Shown here in pieces: positions 1 through 7,447 of a stretch of DNA of 38,339 nucleotides. Under the pieces are notes generated by a model. The model saw only the letters and a program-made list of their open reading frames with translations, made no database searches and was not told the origin of the DNA. Numbering within the stretch: the first letter of the stretch is position 1; each line of letters starts with the position of its first letter. Position numbers and translations under genes: made by a program. The DNA is from an uncultured Clostridia bacterium (GTDB lineage: Bacteria; Bacillota; Clostridia; Oscillospirales; Oscillospiraceae): positions 1 to 38,339 of the forward strand of contig CAMBAJ010000015.1 in NCBI GenBank assembly GCA_945864305.1, written 5' to 3'.

Positions 1-35
1 GGGGCTGTTCTTTTTTTCCGGTCCCCCCACACAAA

Positions 36-47
36 CCCCCCCCCCCC
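36..47. repeat. Homopolymeric C tract (12 C)
   Basis: A run of twelve C residues lies in very C-rich DNA upstream of prfC. No reading frame or regulatory role can be assigned. Such runs are prone to slippage and to length errors in sequencing. Confidence 0.8.
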
Positions 48-119
48 GCCGCATCCCCGCCCCGTTGGCGGCCCCCCGGCGCAGGTTTTCCCCCTCTCCC
101 CCTTGCAAACGCAGAACCC

Positions 120-148
120 TTGTGGTAAAGTTATTAAGTCTGTACATT
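120..148 (+). promoter_or_regulatory. Possible promoter of prfC
   Basis: TTGTGG (120-125) and TACATT (143-148) are 17 bases apart in the first A/T-rich stretch before prfC. The -35 and -10 are both imperfect, so this is a plausible placement rather than a clear promoter. Confidence 0.35.
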
Positions 149-171
149 TGTAAACAAAAGGAGGCAGTTTC

Positions 172-1752
172 ATGCCTACTCTGCAAGAAGAGATCACCCG
201 GCGGCGGACCTTCGCCATCATCTCCCACCCCGACGCCGGTAAAACGACCCTGACGGAAAAATTCCTGCTCTACGGCGGTGCCATCGCCCAGGCCGGCGAG
301 GTCAAGGGCAAGCGGGCCCGTGCCGCCACCTCCGACTGGATGGAGATTGAAAAGCAGCGCGGCATCTCCGTCACCTCCTCCGTCATGCAGTTCCAGCACG
401 ACGGCTTCTGCATCAACATCCTGGACACCCCCGGCCACCAGGACTTCTCTGAGGACACCTACCGCACCCTGATGGCCGCCGACAGCGCCGTCATGGTCAT
501 TGACGGTGCCAAGGGCGTGGAGCCCCAGACCCGGAAGCTCTTCAAGGTCTGCGCCCTGCGGCACATCCCCATCTTCACGTTCATCAACAAGATGGACCGG
601 GAGACCCGGGACCCGTTGGATCTGTGCGAGGAAGTGGAGCGGGAACTGGGCATCGACACCTACGCCGTCAACTGGCCCATCGGCTGCGGCAAGGAGTTCC
701 AGGGCGTCTACGACCGGGAGAAACAGCGCATCCTGTTCTTCCAGGCCGAGGAACGGGGCAAAAAGGTCAGCTCCGCCGAGGTGGCGCTGGACGACCCCGC
801 TCTGGAGGACATGATCGGCGAGAACAAGGCCGCCGCCCTGCGGGAGGAAGTGGAGCTGCTGGGCGCCGGGCGGGAGTTCGATATGGAGGCCGTCCGGAAC
901 GGCACGCTGTCCCCTGTGTTCTTCGGCTCCGCCCTGACCACCTTCGGCGTGGAGCCCTTCCTGGAGGAATTTCTCCGCATGACTACCGCTCCCCTGCCCC
1001 GGGTCTCCGACCAGGGCGAGGTGGATGTGTTCAGCCCGGATTTCTCCGCCTTTGTCTTTAAAATTCAGGCCAACATGAACAAGGCCCACCGGGATAGGCT
1101 TGCCTTCATGCGCATCTGCTCCGGCAAGTTCCAGCGGGACACAGAGTATTACCACGTCCAGAGCGGCAAGAAGCTGCGGCTGAGCCAGCCCCAGCAGATG
1201 ATGGCCGCTGAGCGGGAGATCGTGGAGGAGGCCTACGCAGGCGACATCATCGGCGTGTTCGACCCCGGCCTGTTCTCCATCGGCGACACCATCACCGTCC
1301 CCGGTAAGAAATTCCGCTACTCCGGCATCCCCACCTTCGAGCCGGAACACTTCATGCGGGTCAGCCCCAAGGACACCATGAAGCGTAAGCAGTTCATCAA
1401 GGGCACGGAGCAGATTGCCCAGGAGGGTGCCATCCAGATTTTCAAAATTCCCGGCGCGGGTCTGGAGGAAGTGATCGTGGGCGTCGTGGGCACGCTGCAA
1501 TTCGATGTGTTCGAGTACCGCATGAAGTCCGAGTACGGCGTGGACCTGTATATGACCGGCCTGCCCTACGACCATCTGCGGCTCATCACCAACTGCCCCT
1601 GTAACCCCGAGGACCTGGTGCTGTGCACCGGCTCCGCCATTCTGGAGGATTTCAGGGATCGCCTGCTGGTGGCCTTCGGCGGCGAATGGTCCGTGGGCTT
1701 CCTGACGAAGCACAACCCCGGCCTGGAGCTGGCGGACTCCCTGTCCGTGTAA
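172..1752 (+). CDS. prfC: Peptide chain release factor 3 (RF3)
   Basis: RF3 is a translational GTPase that removes RF1 or RF2 from the ribosome after peptide release. The 526-residue protein has the usual RF3 length. The GTP-binding motifs are visible: the P-loop HPDAGKTT at residues 19-26, DTPGH at 85-89 and NKMD at 139-142. The switch-I region holds the EKQRGISVTSS segment typical of RF3. The ATG is preceded by AAAAGGAGG with good spacing, which fixes the start. The gene stands alone and is closed by a hairpin terminator at 1768-1808. The ends and motifs are intact, and the only alternative (EF-G) is excluded by length and by the RF3-type N-terminus. Confidence 0.97.
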   Translation: MPTLQEEITRRRTFAIISHPDAGKTTLTEKFLLYGGAIAQAGEVKGKRARAATSDWMEIEKQRGISVTSSVMQFQHDGFCINILDTPGHQDFSEDTYRTLMAADSAVMVIDGAKGVEPQTRKLFKVCALRHIPIFTFINKMDRETRDPLDLCEEVERELGIDTYAVNWPIGCGKEFQGVYDREKQRILFFQAEERGKKVSSAEVALDDPALEDMIGENKAAALREEVELLGAGREFDMEAVRNGTLSPVFFGSALTTFGVEPFLEEFLRMTTAPLPRVSDQGEVDVFSPDFSAFVFKIQANMNKAHRDRLAFMRICSGKFQRDTEYYHVQSGKKLRLSQPQQMMAAEREIVEEAYAGDIIGVFDPGLFSIGDTITVPGKKFRYSGIPTFEPEHFMRVSPKDTMKRKQFIKGTEQIAQEGAIQIFKIPGAGLEEVIVGVVGTLQFDVFEYRMKSEYGVDLYMTGLPYDHLRLITNCPCNPEDLVLCTGSAILEDFRDRLLVAFGGEWSVGFLTKHNPGLELADSLSV

Positions 1753-1767
1753 ACGCGTCTGTATGAT

Positions 1768-1808
1768 AAAGAGACGGTGAATGCCGCTGGCATCCGCCGT
1801 CTCTTTTT
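1768..1808 (+). terminator. Rho-independent terminator of prfC
   Basis: AAAGAGACGG pairs with CCGTCTCTTT around an inner ATGCC/GGCAT stem, and is followed by a T run just after the prfC stop. Confidence 0.85.
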
Positions 1809-1903
1809 GCCGCTTCCGGCATAAATCCCCGCAGGTTCCTCTTTCCTTTTGCGCCGTTCCGAATTATAATGGGTGGGAAACATACGGAAAGCGGGGTCCC
1901 TGT

Positions 1904-2922
1904 ATGAAACCAGTCAAAATCGGCTCCGTCGGCCTCGCCGGCTGGGCTATGAACACGCGAAAAACCTGGCCACACTTCTCCCCGGCTGTGTCCTTCACGC
2001 CATCTGCGATGTGGATGAAGCCCGCCTCCACTCCGTGGCGGAGGAGCTGAACATCCCCCATATCTACACAGACTTTGCCGCCATGTGCGCGGACCCGGAG
2101 CTGGACGGCGTCGTCATCGTCTCCCCCTCCTTCCTCCACGTGGAGCAGATCAAGATCGCCATGGAGCACGGCAAGCACGTCTTCTGTGAAAAGCCCCTGG
2201 GCATCGACGTGGCCCAGTGCAAGGAGGCGGAGAAGGTGGTGGAGGCCCACCCGGAGCTGGTGTTCCAGCTGGGCTTCATGCGCCGATTTGACCCCTCCTA
2301 CGCCGAGGCCAAGCGCCGGGTGGACGCGGGGGAGATCGGCAAGGTAGTGCTGGTCCGCTCCTACACCCAGGACCCCCGCAGCACCATCGAGTCCACGCTG
2401 AAATTCGCCCCCCTCTCCGGCGGTCAGTTCCTGGACATGTGTGTTCACGACCTGGACCTGGTCCGCTGGTTCACTGGCTCCGGCATCCAGAATGTCTGGG
2501 CCATCGGCGGCGTGTTTGAATTCGACCTGTACAAGGAGCTGAACGACGCCGACAACGCCGCCGCCATGGTCCAGTGCGAGAACGGCGCCATGGGCTTCCT
2601 GTTCACCAACCGCACCCACGCGGCGGGCTGCAATGTGGAGCCGGAGATCGTGGGCACCCGGGGCACCCTGCGCATCGCCCCCGTGGGCGCCCGGAACCTG
2701 CTGCAGATCGTAGACGAGCACGGCGCCCGGCAGGAGTACTATCCCGACTTCATGTCCCGCTGGCACACCGCCTTCCTGGCGGAGATGCAGGCTTTCACCG
2801 ACCACATCCGCAACGGCACCCATCCGGCGGACCTGACGGTGTACGACGGCACCGCCGTATCCGAGGCGGCCTACCGCTGCAAGGAGTCCTTCGAGACCGG
2901 GAAGATGCTCCCCATCCGCTGA
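1904..2922 (+). pseudogene. Gfo/Idh/MocA oxidoreductase, inositol 2-dehydrogenase-like, frameshifted
   Basis: The body of the gene encodes an NAD(P)-dependent oxidoreductase resembling inositol 2-dehydrogenase. It has the EKPLG motif of the family, a MRRFDPSY segment, and FLDMCVHDLD, which carries the catalytic Asp and His. The natural N-terminus MKPVKIGSVGL begins at the ATG at 1904. It would continue as GRLGYEHAKNL, the nucleotide-binding glycine turn, only if one G were added near 1937 (CTCGCCGG in place of CTCGGCCGG). Without that base the ATG frame leaves the family sequence after about 11 codons. The long downstream frame opens at 1873 with residues unrelated to the family and lacks the glycine motif. 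Either the gene is a recent pseudogene or one base was missed in sequencing. A bidirectional terminator follows at 2948-2983. Confidence 0.85.
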
Positions 2923-2947
2923 GAGTCCGGAGAACTGAAAAGAAACA

Positions 2948-2983
2948 AAAGCAGGAGGAAACAGCCGTTTCCTCCTGCTTTTT
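2948..2983. terminator. Bidirectional terminator
   Basis: AAAGCAGGAGGAAAC pairs with GTTTCCTCCTGCTTT around an AGCC loop. T runs exit on both strands. It lies between the convergent oxidoreductase and TPM genes and can serve both. Confidence 0.85.
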
Positions 2984-2997
2984 CGTTGCAAAGGGTA

Positions 2998-4167
2998 TTA
3001 CCGGCGTCCGCCGCCACGGGCACCGCCGCCAAAGGAGCCGCCGCCACCGAAGCCGCCCCGGCTGCCGCCGAAACCGCCGCCGAAGCTGCCGCCTCCGCCG
3101 AAACCACCCCGGCTGCCGCCGCTGAATCCCCCGAAGGAGCCTCCTCCGCCAAAGCTGCCCCGGCTGCCGCCTCCGCCGCTGCCGAAGGAGCCGCCGCCAA
3201 AAGGCGTACCGCCCCTGGAGCCGCCGGTGGGAGGTCTGCGATTGCCGCCGCTGCCGCTTCTGGGCGGTCTGGGGGCCGGGCCGGAACCGCCGCCTCTGGG
3301 GGGCGGAGGAGCGCCGGGACCGCCTCTGGGCGGCTTGGGGGGCGGGGGCGGTCTGCGCCGCCGGGGCCGTCCCCAGAAGATGGGGTAGTACCGCACCGTG
3401 GGGATACCCATGCCGGGCATCATGTAGCGCCGGCGGTAGCGGTTGTACCGCACCCGGTCCAGGATGACCCAGATGACAAACAGGACGACCAGCAAAACCA
3501 CCAGCTTGGCCAACAGGGACCCGAAGGTGGGGGCCACGTAGCCAGTGGTCTGGGTGTAATACCCGTCACCGGCGGAATAGGTCTCCCGGACCACGGGGAT
3601 GTAGTTCTCCTTCACGGTCACGTCGTACAAATCCGCGAACCAGCCGGCATAGGCGTCGAAGGTCTTCTTCACGCCAGCGTCGTAGTCCTCCCGGGCGAAG
3701 TCATCCTCCATGTAGTAGTACAGCAGGCTGTTCAGCTCGTCGCCGTACTTGTACAGGCCGTCGCCGTAGGCCGCGCCGTAGTCGCCCTTCAAACCGTTCT
3801 GGGCGATGTCGTCCAGCGCCAGCACCATGACAATGCCGTTGTCCCGCTCGGCGGAGCCCACGCCGTACTGGTTGCCCAGGTCCGCCGCGTAGTCCACGAT
3901 ATCCGTGCCGTTGGTGGAGCTCACCGTCACCACCATGATCTGCGCGCCGGTCTGGGCGAACAGGGATGCGTTCATGGCGTCGATGTGCTCCATGGTCTTG
4001 TCGGTCAGGACACCGGCGTGGTCATAGACATACGTATAGGTGCCCACCACGGCGGTGGACGCCTCGCCGGTGTCCGCGGGTTTCCGGGCCTGGCCCAGCA
4101 GGATACCGGCCAGGATGGCCAGCACCATGACCACCGCCGCCACAGAGCGTTTTTCAAAAAATTTCAT
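2998..4167 (-). CDS. TPM-domain membrane protein with Gly/Arg/Ser-rich tail
   Basis: This 389-residue protein has an N-terminal hydrophobic segment (about 8-25) that is a signal anchor or signal peptide. A TPM-type domain follows at about 43-185, including YVYDHAGVLTD, GAQIMVVTV and DNGIVMVLALDD. A second membrane helix spans about 217-237. A basic, proline-rich linker (about 267-300) leads into a tail of more than 80 residues dominated by GGGSFGG and GSRGGFGG units. TPM proteins (YgcG/psb32 type) are membrane-associated, and some members have phosphatase activity; the role here is not known. The start is supported by GAAAGGA seven bases upstream. It lies downstream of xpaC-telA on the same strand but is separated by 229 bases with two strong hairpins, so co-transcription is uncertain. 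Confidence 0.85.
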   Translation of the reverse strand: MKFFEKRSVAAVVMVLAILAGILLGQARKPADTGEASTAVVGTYTYVYDHAGVLTDKTMEHIDAMNASLFAQTGAQIMVVTVSSTNGTDIVDYAADLGNQYGVGSAERDNGIVMVLALDDIAQNGLKGDYGAAYGDGLYKYGDELNSLLYYYMEDDFAREDYDAGVKKTFDAYAGWFADLYDVTVKENYIPVVRETYSAGDGYYTQTTGYVAPTFGSLLAKLVVLLVVLFVIWVILDRVRYNRYRRRYMMPGMGIPTVRYYPIFWGRPRRRRPPPPPKPPRGGPGAPPPPRGGGSGPAPRPPRSGSGGNRRPPTGGSRGGTPFGGGSFGSGGGGSRGSFGGGGSFGGFSGGSRGGFGGGGSFGGGFGGSRGGFGGGGSFGGGARGGGRR

Positions 4168-4199
4168 AGACAGTTCCTTTCATTTTCGCCGCGGCGCGC

Positions 4200-4330
4200 C
4201 CCAAGGCGGTTTCTCTTGCCGCTTTGCGGCAATTCACCTTCTGTACGTGGCGAAAATACCTTAACCCAGCCTCGGCCCAAAGGAACGGGCCTCGGCAGGC
4301 CCAGCGGTATGATGCCGGGTCAGCCGTCGG
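4200..4330 (-). other. Intergenic leader with short inverted repeats, possible dispersed repeat
   Basis: The DNA upstream of the TPM gene contains several small self-complementary pieces (for example TTGCCGC/GCGGCAA and CGAGGC/GCCTCG pairs) and no reading frame that looks coding. Its style resembles dispersed non-coding repeats, but only one copy is visible here, so this is a guess. Confidence 0.3.
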
Positions 4331-4339
4331 GGCGGCGTT

Positions 4340-4363
4340 CACCAGTGACCGACGTCACTGGTG
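4340..4363. other. Perfect 10-bp hairpin
   Basis: CACCAGTGAC and GTCACTGGTG flank a CGAC loop. No T run follows on either strand, so it is either a weak terminator, an RNA-processing structure or a protein-binding palindrome between telA and the TPM gene. Confidence 0.6.
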
Positions 4364-4374
4364 GTGGGGGTTCT

Positions 4375-4398
4375 AAAGGGGGAGCAGGCTCCCCCTTT
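4375..4398 (-). terminator. GC-rich hairpin overlapping the telA stop
   Basis: AAAGGGGGAGC and GCTCCCCCTTT form a perfect 11-bp stem with a two-base loop. The stem includes part of the telA stop codon. Only a short T stretch follows on the minus strand, so termination may be partial. Confidence 0.55.
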
Positions 4399-5578
4399 AA
4401 TTGTGCAGCTCCATCAGCTTGCGCTTCAGCTCGCCCTCGATCTTGCCCAGCTCGACCTCGGCTTCCTTCCGCTTCTGGGCGCCCTCCCGCTGGATGCTCA
4501 GCACCTCGTCCAGGGTGTCGATCAGCTGCTGGTTCGTGTGCTGGAGCGTCTCGATGTCCACGATGCTGCGCTCCGCCTCCTTGGCGGTCTGGATGGTGCC
4601 CATCTTCAGCATGTCGGCGTTCTTCTTCAAAAGCTCGTTGGTCATCTCCGTGACAGCGCTCTGGGCGGCGGTGGCCTGCCGGCCATGCTCCAGGCCCAGG
4701 GCCAGCACCATCTGGCTCTTCCACAGGGGGATGGTGTTCACCAGAGAGGACTGGATCTTCTCCACCATCAGCGTGTCGTTGTTCTGCAGCAGGCGGGTCT
4801 GGGGGCCCATCTGAATGGAGATCATGCGGGTCAGCTCCAGGTCGTGGAGCTTCTTCTCGAACCGCTCGCACATCTGGACCTTGTCGTTGTAAGCCTGAGC
4901 GTCCTCCTGGGCGCCGGTCTGCTCCGCCTTGGCCTTCAGCGCGGGCAGCTCGGTGGAGCGGACCTCCTCCAGCTTCTTCTTGCCCGCCAGGATGTACATG
5001 GTCAACTCCTTGTAGTACTTCAGGTTCAGCTCATACATCTGGTCGAACACCGCCACGTCCTTCAGCAGCGTCACCTGATGCTGCTCCAGCTCCCGGGCGA
5101 TCTTGTCCACGTTGCTCTCCACCTTGGCATACTGGGTCTTCATGGTCTCCAGCTTGTTGCCGGCCTTCTTGAACTTGCCGAAAAAGCCCTTCTTCTCCTC
5201 TTCCTCGCCGAAGCCCTTCAGCTCCACCACCAGCTCGGAGAGGGACTTGCCCACCTCGCCCAGGTCCTTGGTACGGACGGAGGACAGGGCGCTCTCGGAA
5301 AAGCTGGCCACGTTCTTCTGGGCGGCGGCGCCGTATTGCAGGATCATGTTGGAATCCATGATGTCGATCTTCTTGGAGAACTCCTCCACGGCCTTCTTCT
5401 CCGCGTCGGAGAGCATACTGTCATCCAGCTTCACCGGCTCGGCGGCGGGCTTTTCAGGCTCCGGCGCGGCGGGCGTGGCGGGTGCCGACGGCTCCAGGGT
5501 CAGGGTGGGGACCTCCTCCGCCGCGGCGGTGTCCGGCGTCAGGGTCAGCTCGGGCATCATGTTCTTCTCATCAGCCAT
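4397..5578 (-). CDS. telA: TelA/KlaA-family toxic anion resistance protein
   Basis: The protein belongs to the TelA family, whose founding members sit in tellurite-resistance loci. In Firmicutes the gene is commonly paired with xpaC and linked to cell-envelope stress, with no defined biochemical activity. Visible features are an acidic Pro/Ala-rich N-terminus (about 50 residues), then a long, mostly helical, charged body with the family segments ILQYGAAAQKNVASFSES and IPLWKSQMVLALGL. There is no membrane segment, so it is cytosolic. The start is the ATG at 5578, because GGAGGAAGAAACC lies directly before it; an in-frame ATG five codons earlier overlaps that ribosome site. It follows xpaC by 67 bases and is probably in the same transcript. 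Tellurite resistance itself is not demonstrated by the sequence. Confidence 0.9.
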   Translation of the reverse strand: MADEKNMMPELTLTPDTAAAEEVPTLTLEPSAPATPAAPEPEKPAAEPVKLDDSMLSDAEKKAVEEFSKKIDIMDSNMILQYGAAAQKNVASFSESALSSVRTKDLGEVGKSLSELVVELKGFGEEEEKKGFFGKFKKAGNKLETMKTQYAKVESNVDKIARELEQHQVTLLKDVAVFDQMYELNLKYYKELTMYILAGKKKLEEVRSTELPALKAKAEQTGAQEDAQAYNDKVQMCERFEKKLHDLELTRMISIQMGPQTRLLQNNDTLMVEKIQSSLVNTIPLWKSQMVLALGLEHGRQATAAQSAVTEMTNELLKKNADMLKMGTIQTAKEAERSIVDIETLQHTNQQLIDTLDEVLSIQREGAQKRKEAEVELGKIEGELKRKLMELHN

Positions 5579-5645
5579 GGTTTCTTCCTCCATTTATCGT
5601 TCAGTTGAATTGATTCGCCACACACGAAATTCTTTTTTCCGGTCC

Positions 5646-6353
5646 TCACAATTCCAGCTTGATGTCGGTGCCGTCCGTCGTCTCCGCCTTCAGGGGCTGG
5701 CCCGTCAGGCCCTCCCGGGCCATCATGGTCTCCAGCACCGTGATATCCGTGGAGATGTCCAGAGCCTCGGAGCCGTACAGGCTGTCCAGCTGCTTTTCAA
5801 AGGCCGCCACCACAGTGCGCATCATGCCCTCCACCTTGGCCAGGGTGGAGTCGATGTTCTCGCCGGAGACGCCGGCGGCGCTCATCCGGTCATAGCTGTT
5901 CAGCAGCTTCAGCGTGGTGGGCAGGTAGTAGTCCATGAAGCGCCGGATCTGGGGCAGCTTCTTGGGGTCCCGCTTCACCTCGTCGAAAATCTTCTGGGAC
6001 ACCTGCTCCAGCCGCACGATGTCGGCGGAGATGCCGGGGTCCGCGATGTTGTCGTCCAGCCGCTTCATCTCCTGGATGGCGAGGCGGCCGTCCTTGAGCA
6101 TCTTGTCCAGCTCCGGGTTGCCGGTGGACTCCTCCTTGGGCTTTTCCGCCGCCTTGGGCGCGGCCTGTTGGGCGCCGCCCACCGTGCCCGCGTTTTTGCA
6201 GATGGCGTTCACAGCGAAGAACACCGCCGCCGACGCCGCGGCCAGCAGGGCATAGTGCAGCGGGGCGTACAGCGGAAACAGCAATCCGTAGGCCACCCAC
6301 AGCACCGCTACCGCGTAAAAGGGTGCCACGGGCTTGCGCGTACTCGTCTCCAT
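5646..6353 (-). CDS. xpaC: XpaC-like 5-bromo-4-chloroindolyl phosphate hydrolysis family protein
   Basis: XpaC-family proteins were named for hydrolysis of an indolyl phosphate dye in Bacillus; their physiological role is unsettled. This 235-residue protein has two adjacent N-terminal membrane helices (about 12-30 and 34-51), a short linker rich in Ala, Pro and Lys, and a helical cytosolic domain with the family segment RRFMDYYLPTTLKLLNSYDR. The ATG follows AAAGGAGGT. The gene opens the xpaC-telA unit, with a good promoter at 6394-6423. The pairing with telA supports both assignments. Confidence 0.88.
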   Translation of the reverse strand: METSTRKPVAPFYAVAVLWVAYGLLFPLYAPLHYALLAAASAAVFFAVNAICKNAGTVGGAQQAAPKAAEKPKEESTGNPELDKMLKDGRLAIQEMKRLDDNIADPGISADIVRLEQVSQKIFDEVKRDPKKLPQIRRFMDYYLPTTLKLLNSYDRMSAAGVSGENIDSTLAKVEGMMRTVVAAFEKQLDSLYGSEALDISTDITVLETMMAREGLTGQPLKAETTDGTDIKLEL

Positions 6354-6393
6354 AAGCAGACCTCCTTTGGGTCAAATGATCTGTAATGGGAAT

Positions 6394-6423
6394 ATTATAC
6401 CCCCGTCAGGGCAATGCGGTCAA
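6394..6423 (-). promoter_or_regulatory. Promoter of xpaC-telA
   Basis: On the minus strand TTGACC (6418-6423) and TATAAT (6394-6399) are 18 bases apart, about 40 bases before the xpaC start. Confidence 0.7.
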
Positions 6424-6451
6424 GGCGGGGCAACTGTAAAATAGATGTGAA

Positions 6452-6482
6452 CAAAGAGGCGCCTCTTCACAAGAGACGCCTC
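6452..6482 (-). terminator. Terminator of the DUF6512 gene
   Basis: A 12-bp stem (GAGGCGTCTCTT with AAGAGGCGCCTC, loop GTG, one G-T pair) lies a few bases after the stop codon and is followed by TTTGTT on the minus strand. Confidence 0.75.
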
Positions 6483-6485
6483 CGG

Positions 6486-7019
6486 TCATAGGATTCCGAA
6501 TTTGTTTGTTACCGGGTCCCGCCACAGGGCCAGATGGACCGGCCGGAACGTGCACCACACGAAGCAGAACGCCAGGGCCCACAGCGCCGCCAGCCCCAGA
6601 AGCTGCTGCCAGGGCTGGGAGAGCCGCCCACGCCGCAGCAGGGAGAAGTCCACCAGAAAGGCCCCCAGGTCCGCCAGAAAAAACACCGCGATGTCCGCCC
6701 ACATCATGTGATACCCCAGGACGCCGGTGTAGGTGTAGAACAGCACCGGGATCAGGGCCAGCCCCGTCAGGGTGCTGACGGCCCGCACCGCCGGGAGGTT
6801 CGGATAGTTCCTCCCCATCAGGCAGAACTGGACCAGTGAGAACAGAAACAGGGGAAAAAACAGCAGCTTCATGTGCTCCCAGGTGGACTCGTTGACAGCG
6901 GAGAAGGCCGCCACCAGCACGCTGCCGCAGCTCCATTCGTACGCAAAGTGGAGCAGCGTCCCCGCCGCCCCCGTGAACACAAAGCCCGCCAGCTCCCAGA
7001 AAAACAGGTGTTTCCGCAT
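6486..7019 (-). CDS. DUF6512 family integral membrane protein
   Basis: A polytopic membrane protein of 177 residues with about five to six hydrophobic helices. It contains the segment FSAVNESTWEHMKLLFFP, which I associate with the DUF6512 family. The conserved Asn-Glu-Ser-x-Trp-Glu-His lies at the edge of a helix and may be functional, but no activity is known to me. The ATG at 7019 is chosen because AGGGGGGA is placed just upstream; an earlier in-frame ATG at 7040 lacks such a site. It lies downstream of azlD but a strong terminator separates them, so it is likely transcribed partly on its own. Confidence 0.8.
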   Translation of the reverse strand: MRKHLFFWELAGFVFTGAAGTLLHFAYEWSCGSVLVAAFSAVNESTWEHMKLLFFPLFLFSLVQFCLMGRNYPNLPAVRAVSTLTGLALIPVLFYTYTGVLGYHMMWADIAVFFLADLGAFLVDFSLLRRGRLSQPWQQLLGLAALWALAFCFVWCTFRPVHLALWRDPVTNKFGIL

Positions 7020-7038
7020 CGTATCCCCCCTGAAACGC

Positions 7039-7069
7039 AAAAAAGAACCGCGGCCCCGGGCCGCAGTTC
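7039..7069 (-). terminator. Terminator of azlCD
   Basis: GAACTGCGGCC pairs with GGCCGCGGTTC (11 bp, one G-T pair), followed by six T residues on the minus strand. Confidence 0.85.
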
Positions 7070-7111
7070 CATTCTGTGCGGGTCTTGAGGGATTTATGCG
7101 CGGAAAATCCG

Positions 7112-7447
7112 TCAGGCAAAGATCACCTGCACCAGAAGCATATACACCGCCGTGCCGCCGGCGATGGAGAGCAGCACGTTGTTCTTCCAGCGGTGCAGCA
7201 GCACCACGGCGGCAATGGCGATCAGCTCCGGTGCGCCGTGGGGCGCGGCCAGCCAGGTGACGCCTTTCAGGCAGTAGACCACCAGCAGCCCCATGGTGGC
7301 GGGGGGCAGGACCTTGCCCAGATACGTCACCACCGCCGGCGGCTCCCGGTCCTCCGGGAACAGCCAGAAGGGCAGCCAGCGGGTGATCTGGGTCCCGGCG
7401 GCCACGGCCAGGATGATGGCCGCGGTCTGTAACGGTGTCAGGTACAC
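7112..7447 (-). CDS. azlD: AzlD-family branched-chain amino acid export subunit
   Basis: AzlD is the small membrane partner of AzlC; the pair exports branched-chain amino acids (in Bacillus, 4-azaleucine resistance). The 111-residue product has four hydrophobic segments and the family hallmarks TRWLPFWLFP and YLGKVLPPATMGLLVVYCL. The start is a GTG at 7447 behind GAGGAAG. It overlaps the last ten bases of azlC, indicating translational coupling. AzlD itself looks intact, but its partner azlC is interrupted, so the exporter may be inactive. Confidence 0.88.
   Translation of the reverse strand: MYLTPLQTAAIILAVAAGTQITRWLPFWLFPEDREPPAVVTYLGKVLPPATMGLLVVYCLKGVTWLAAPHGAPELIAIAAVVLLHRWKNNVLLSIAGGTAVYMLLVQVIFA

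Noticed and set aside
1873..1903. Translation of the oxidoreductase from the ATG-like start at 1873
   Set aside because: The residues it would add replace the nucleotide-binding glycine turn and do not resemble the family, and the real N-terminus is visible in the other frame from 1904.
2998..3330. Repeated short units resembling a tandem-repeat or CRISPR-like array
   Set aside because: The periodicity comes from GGSFGG-type codons in the TPM protein tail; there are no constant repeats with unique spacers.
2986..4653. A 555-codon plus-strand frame opposite the TPM gene
   Set aside because: It begins with Ala-rich repeats that are the complement of the Gly-rich tail and has no ribosome site; the minus-strand gene has signal, membrane and domain features.
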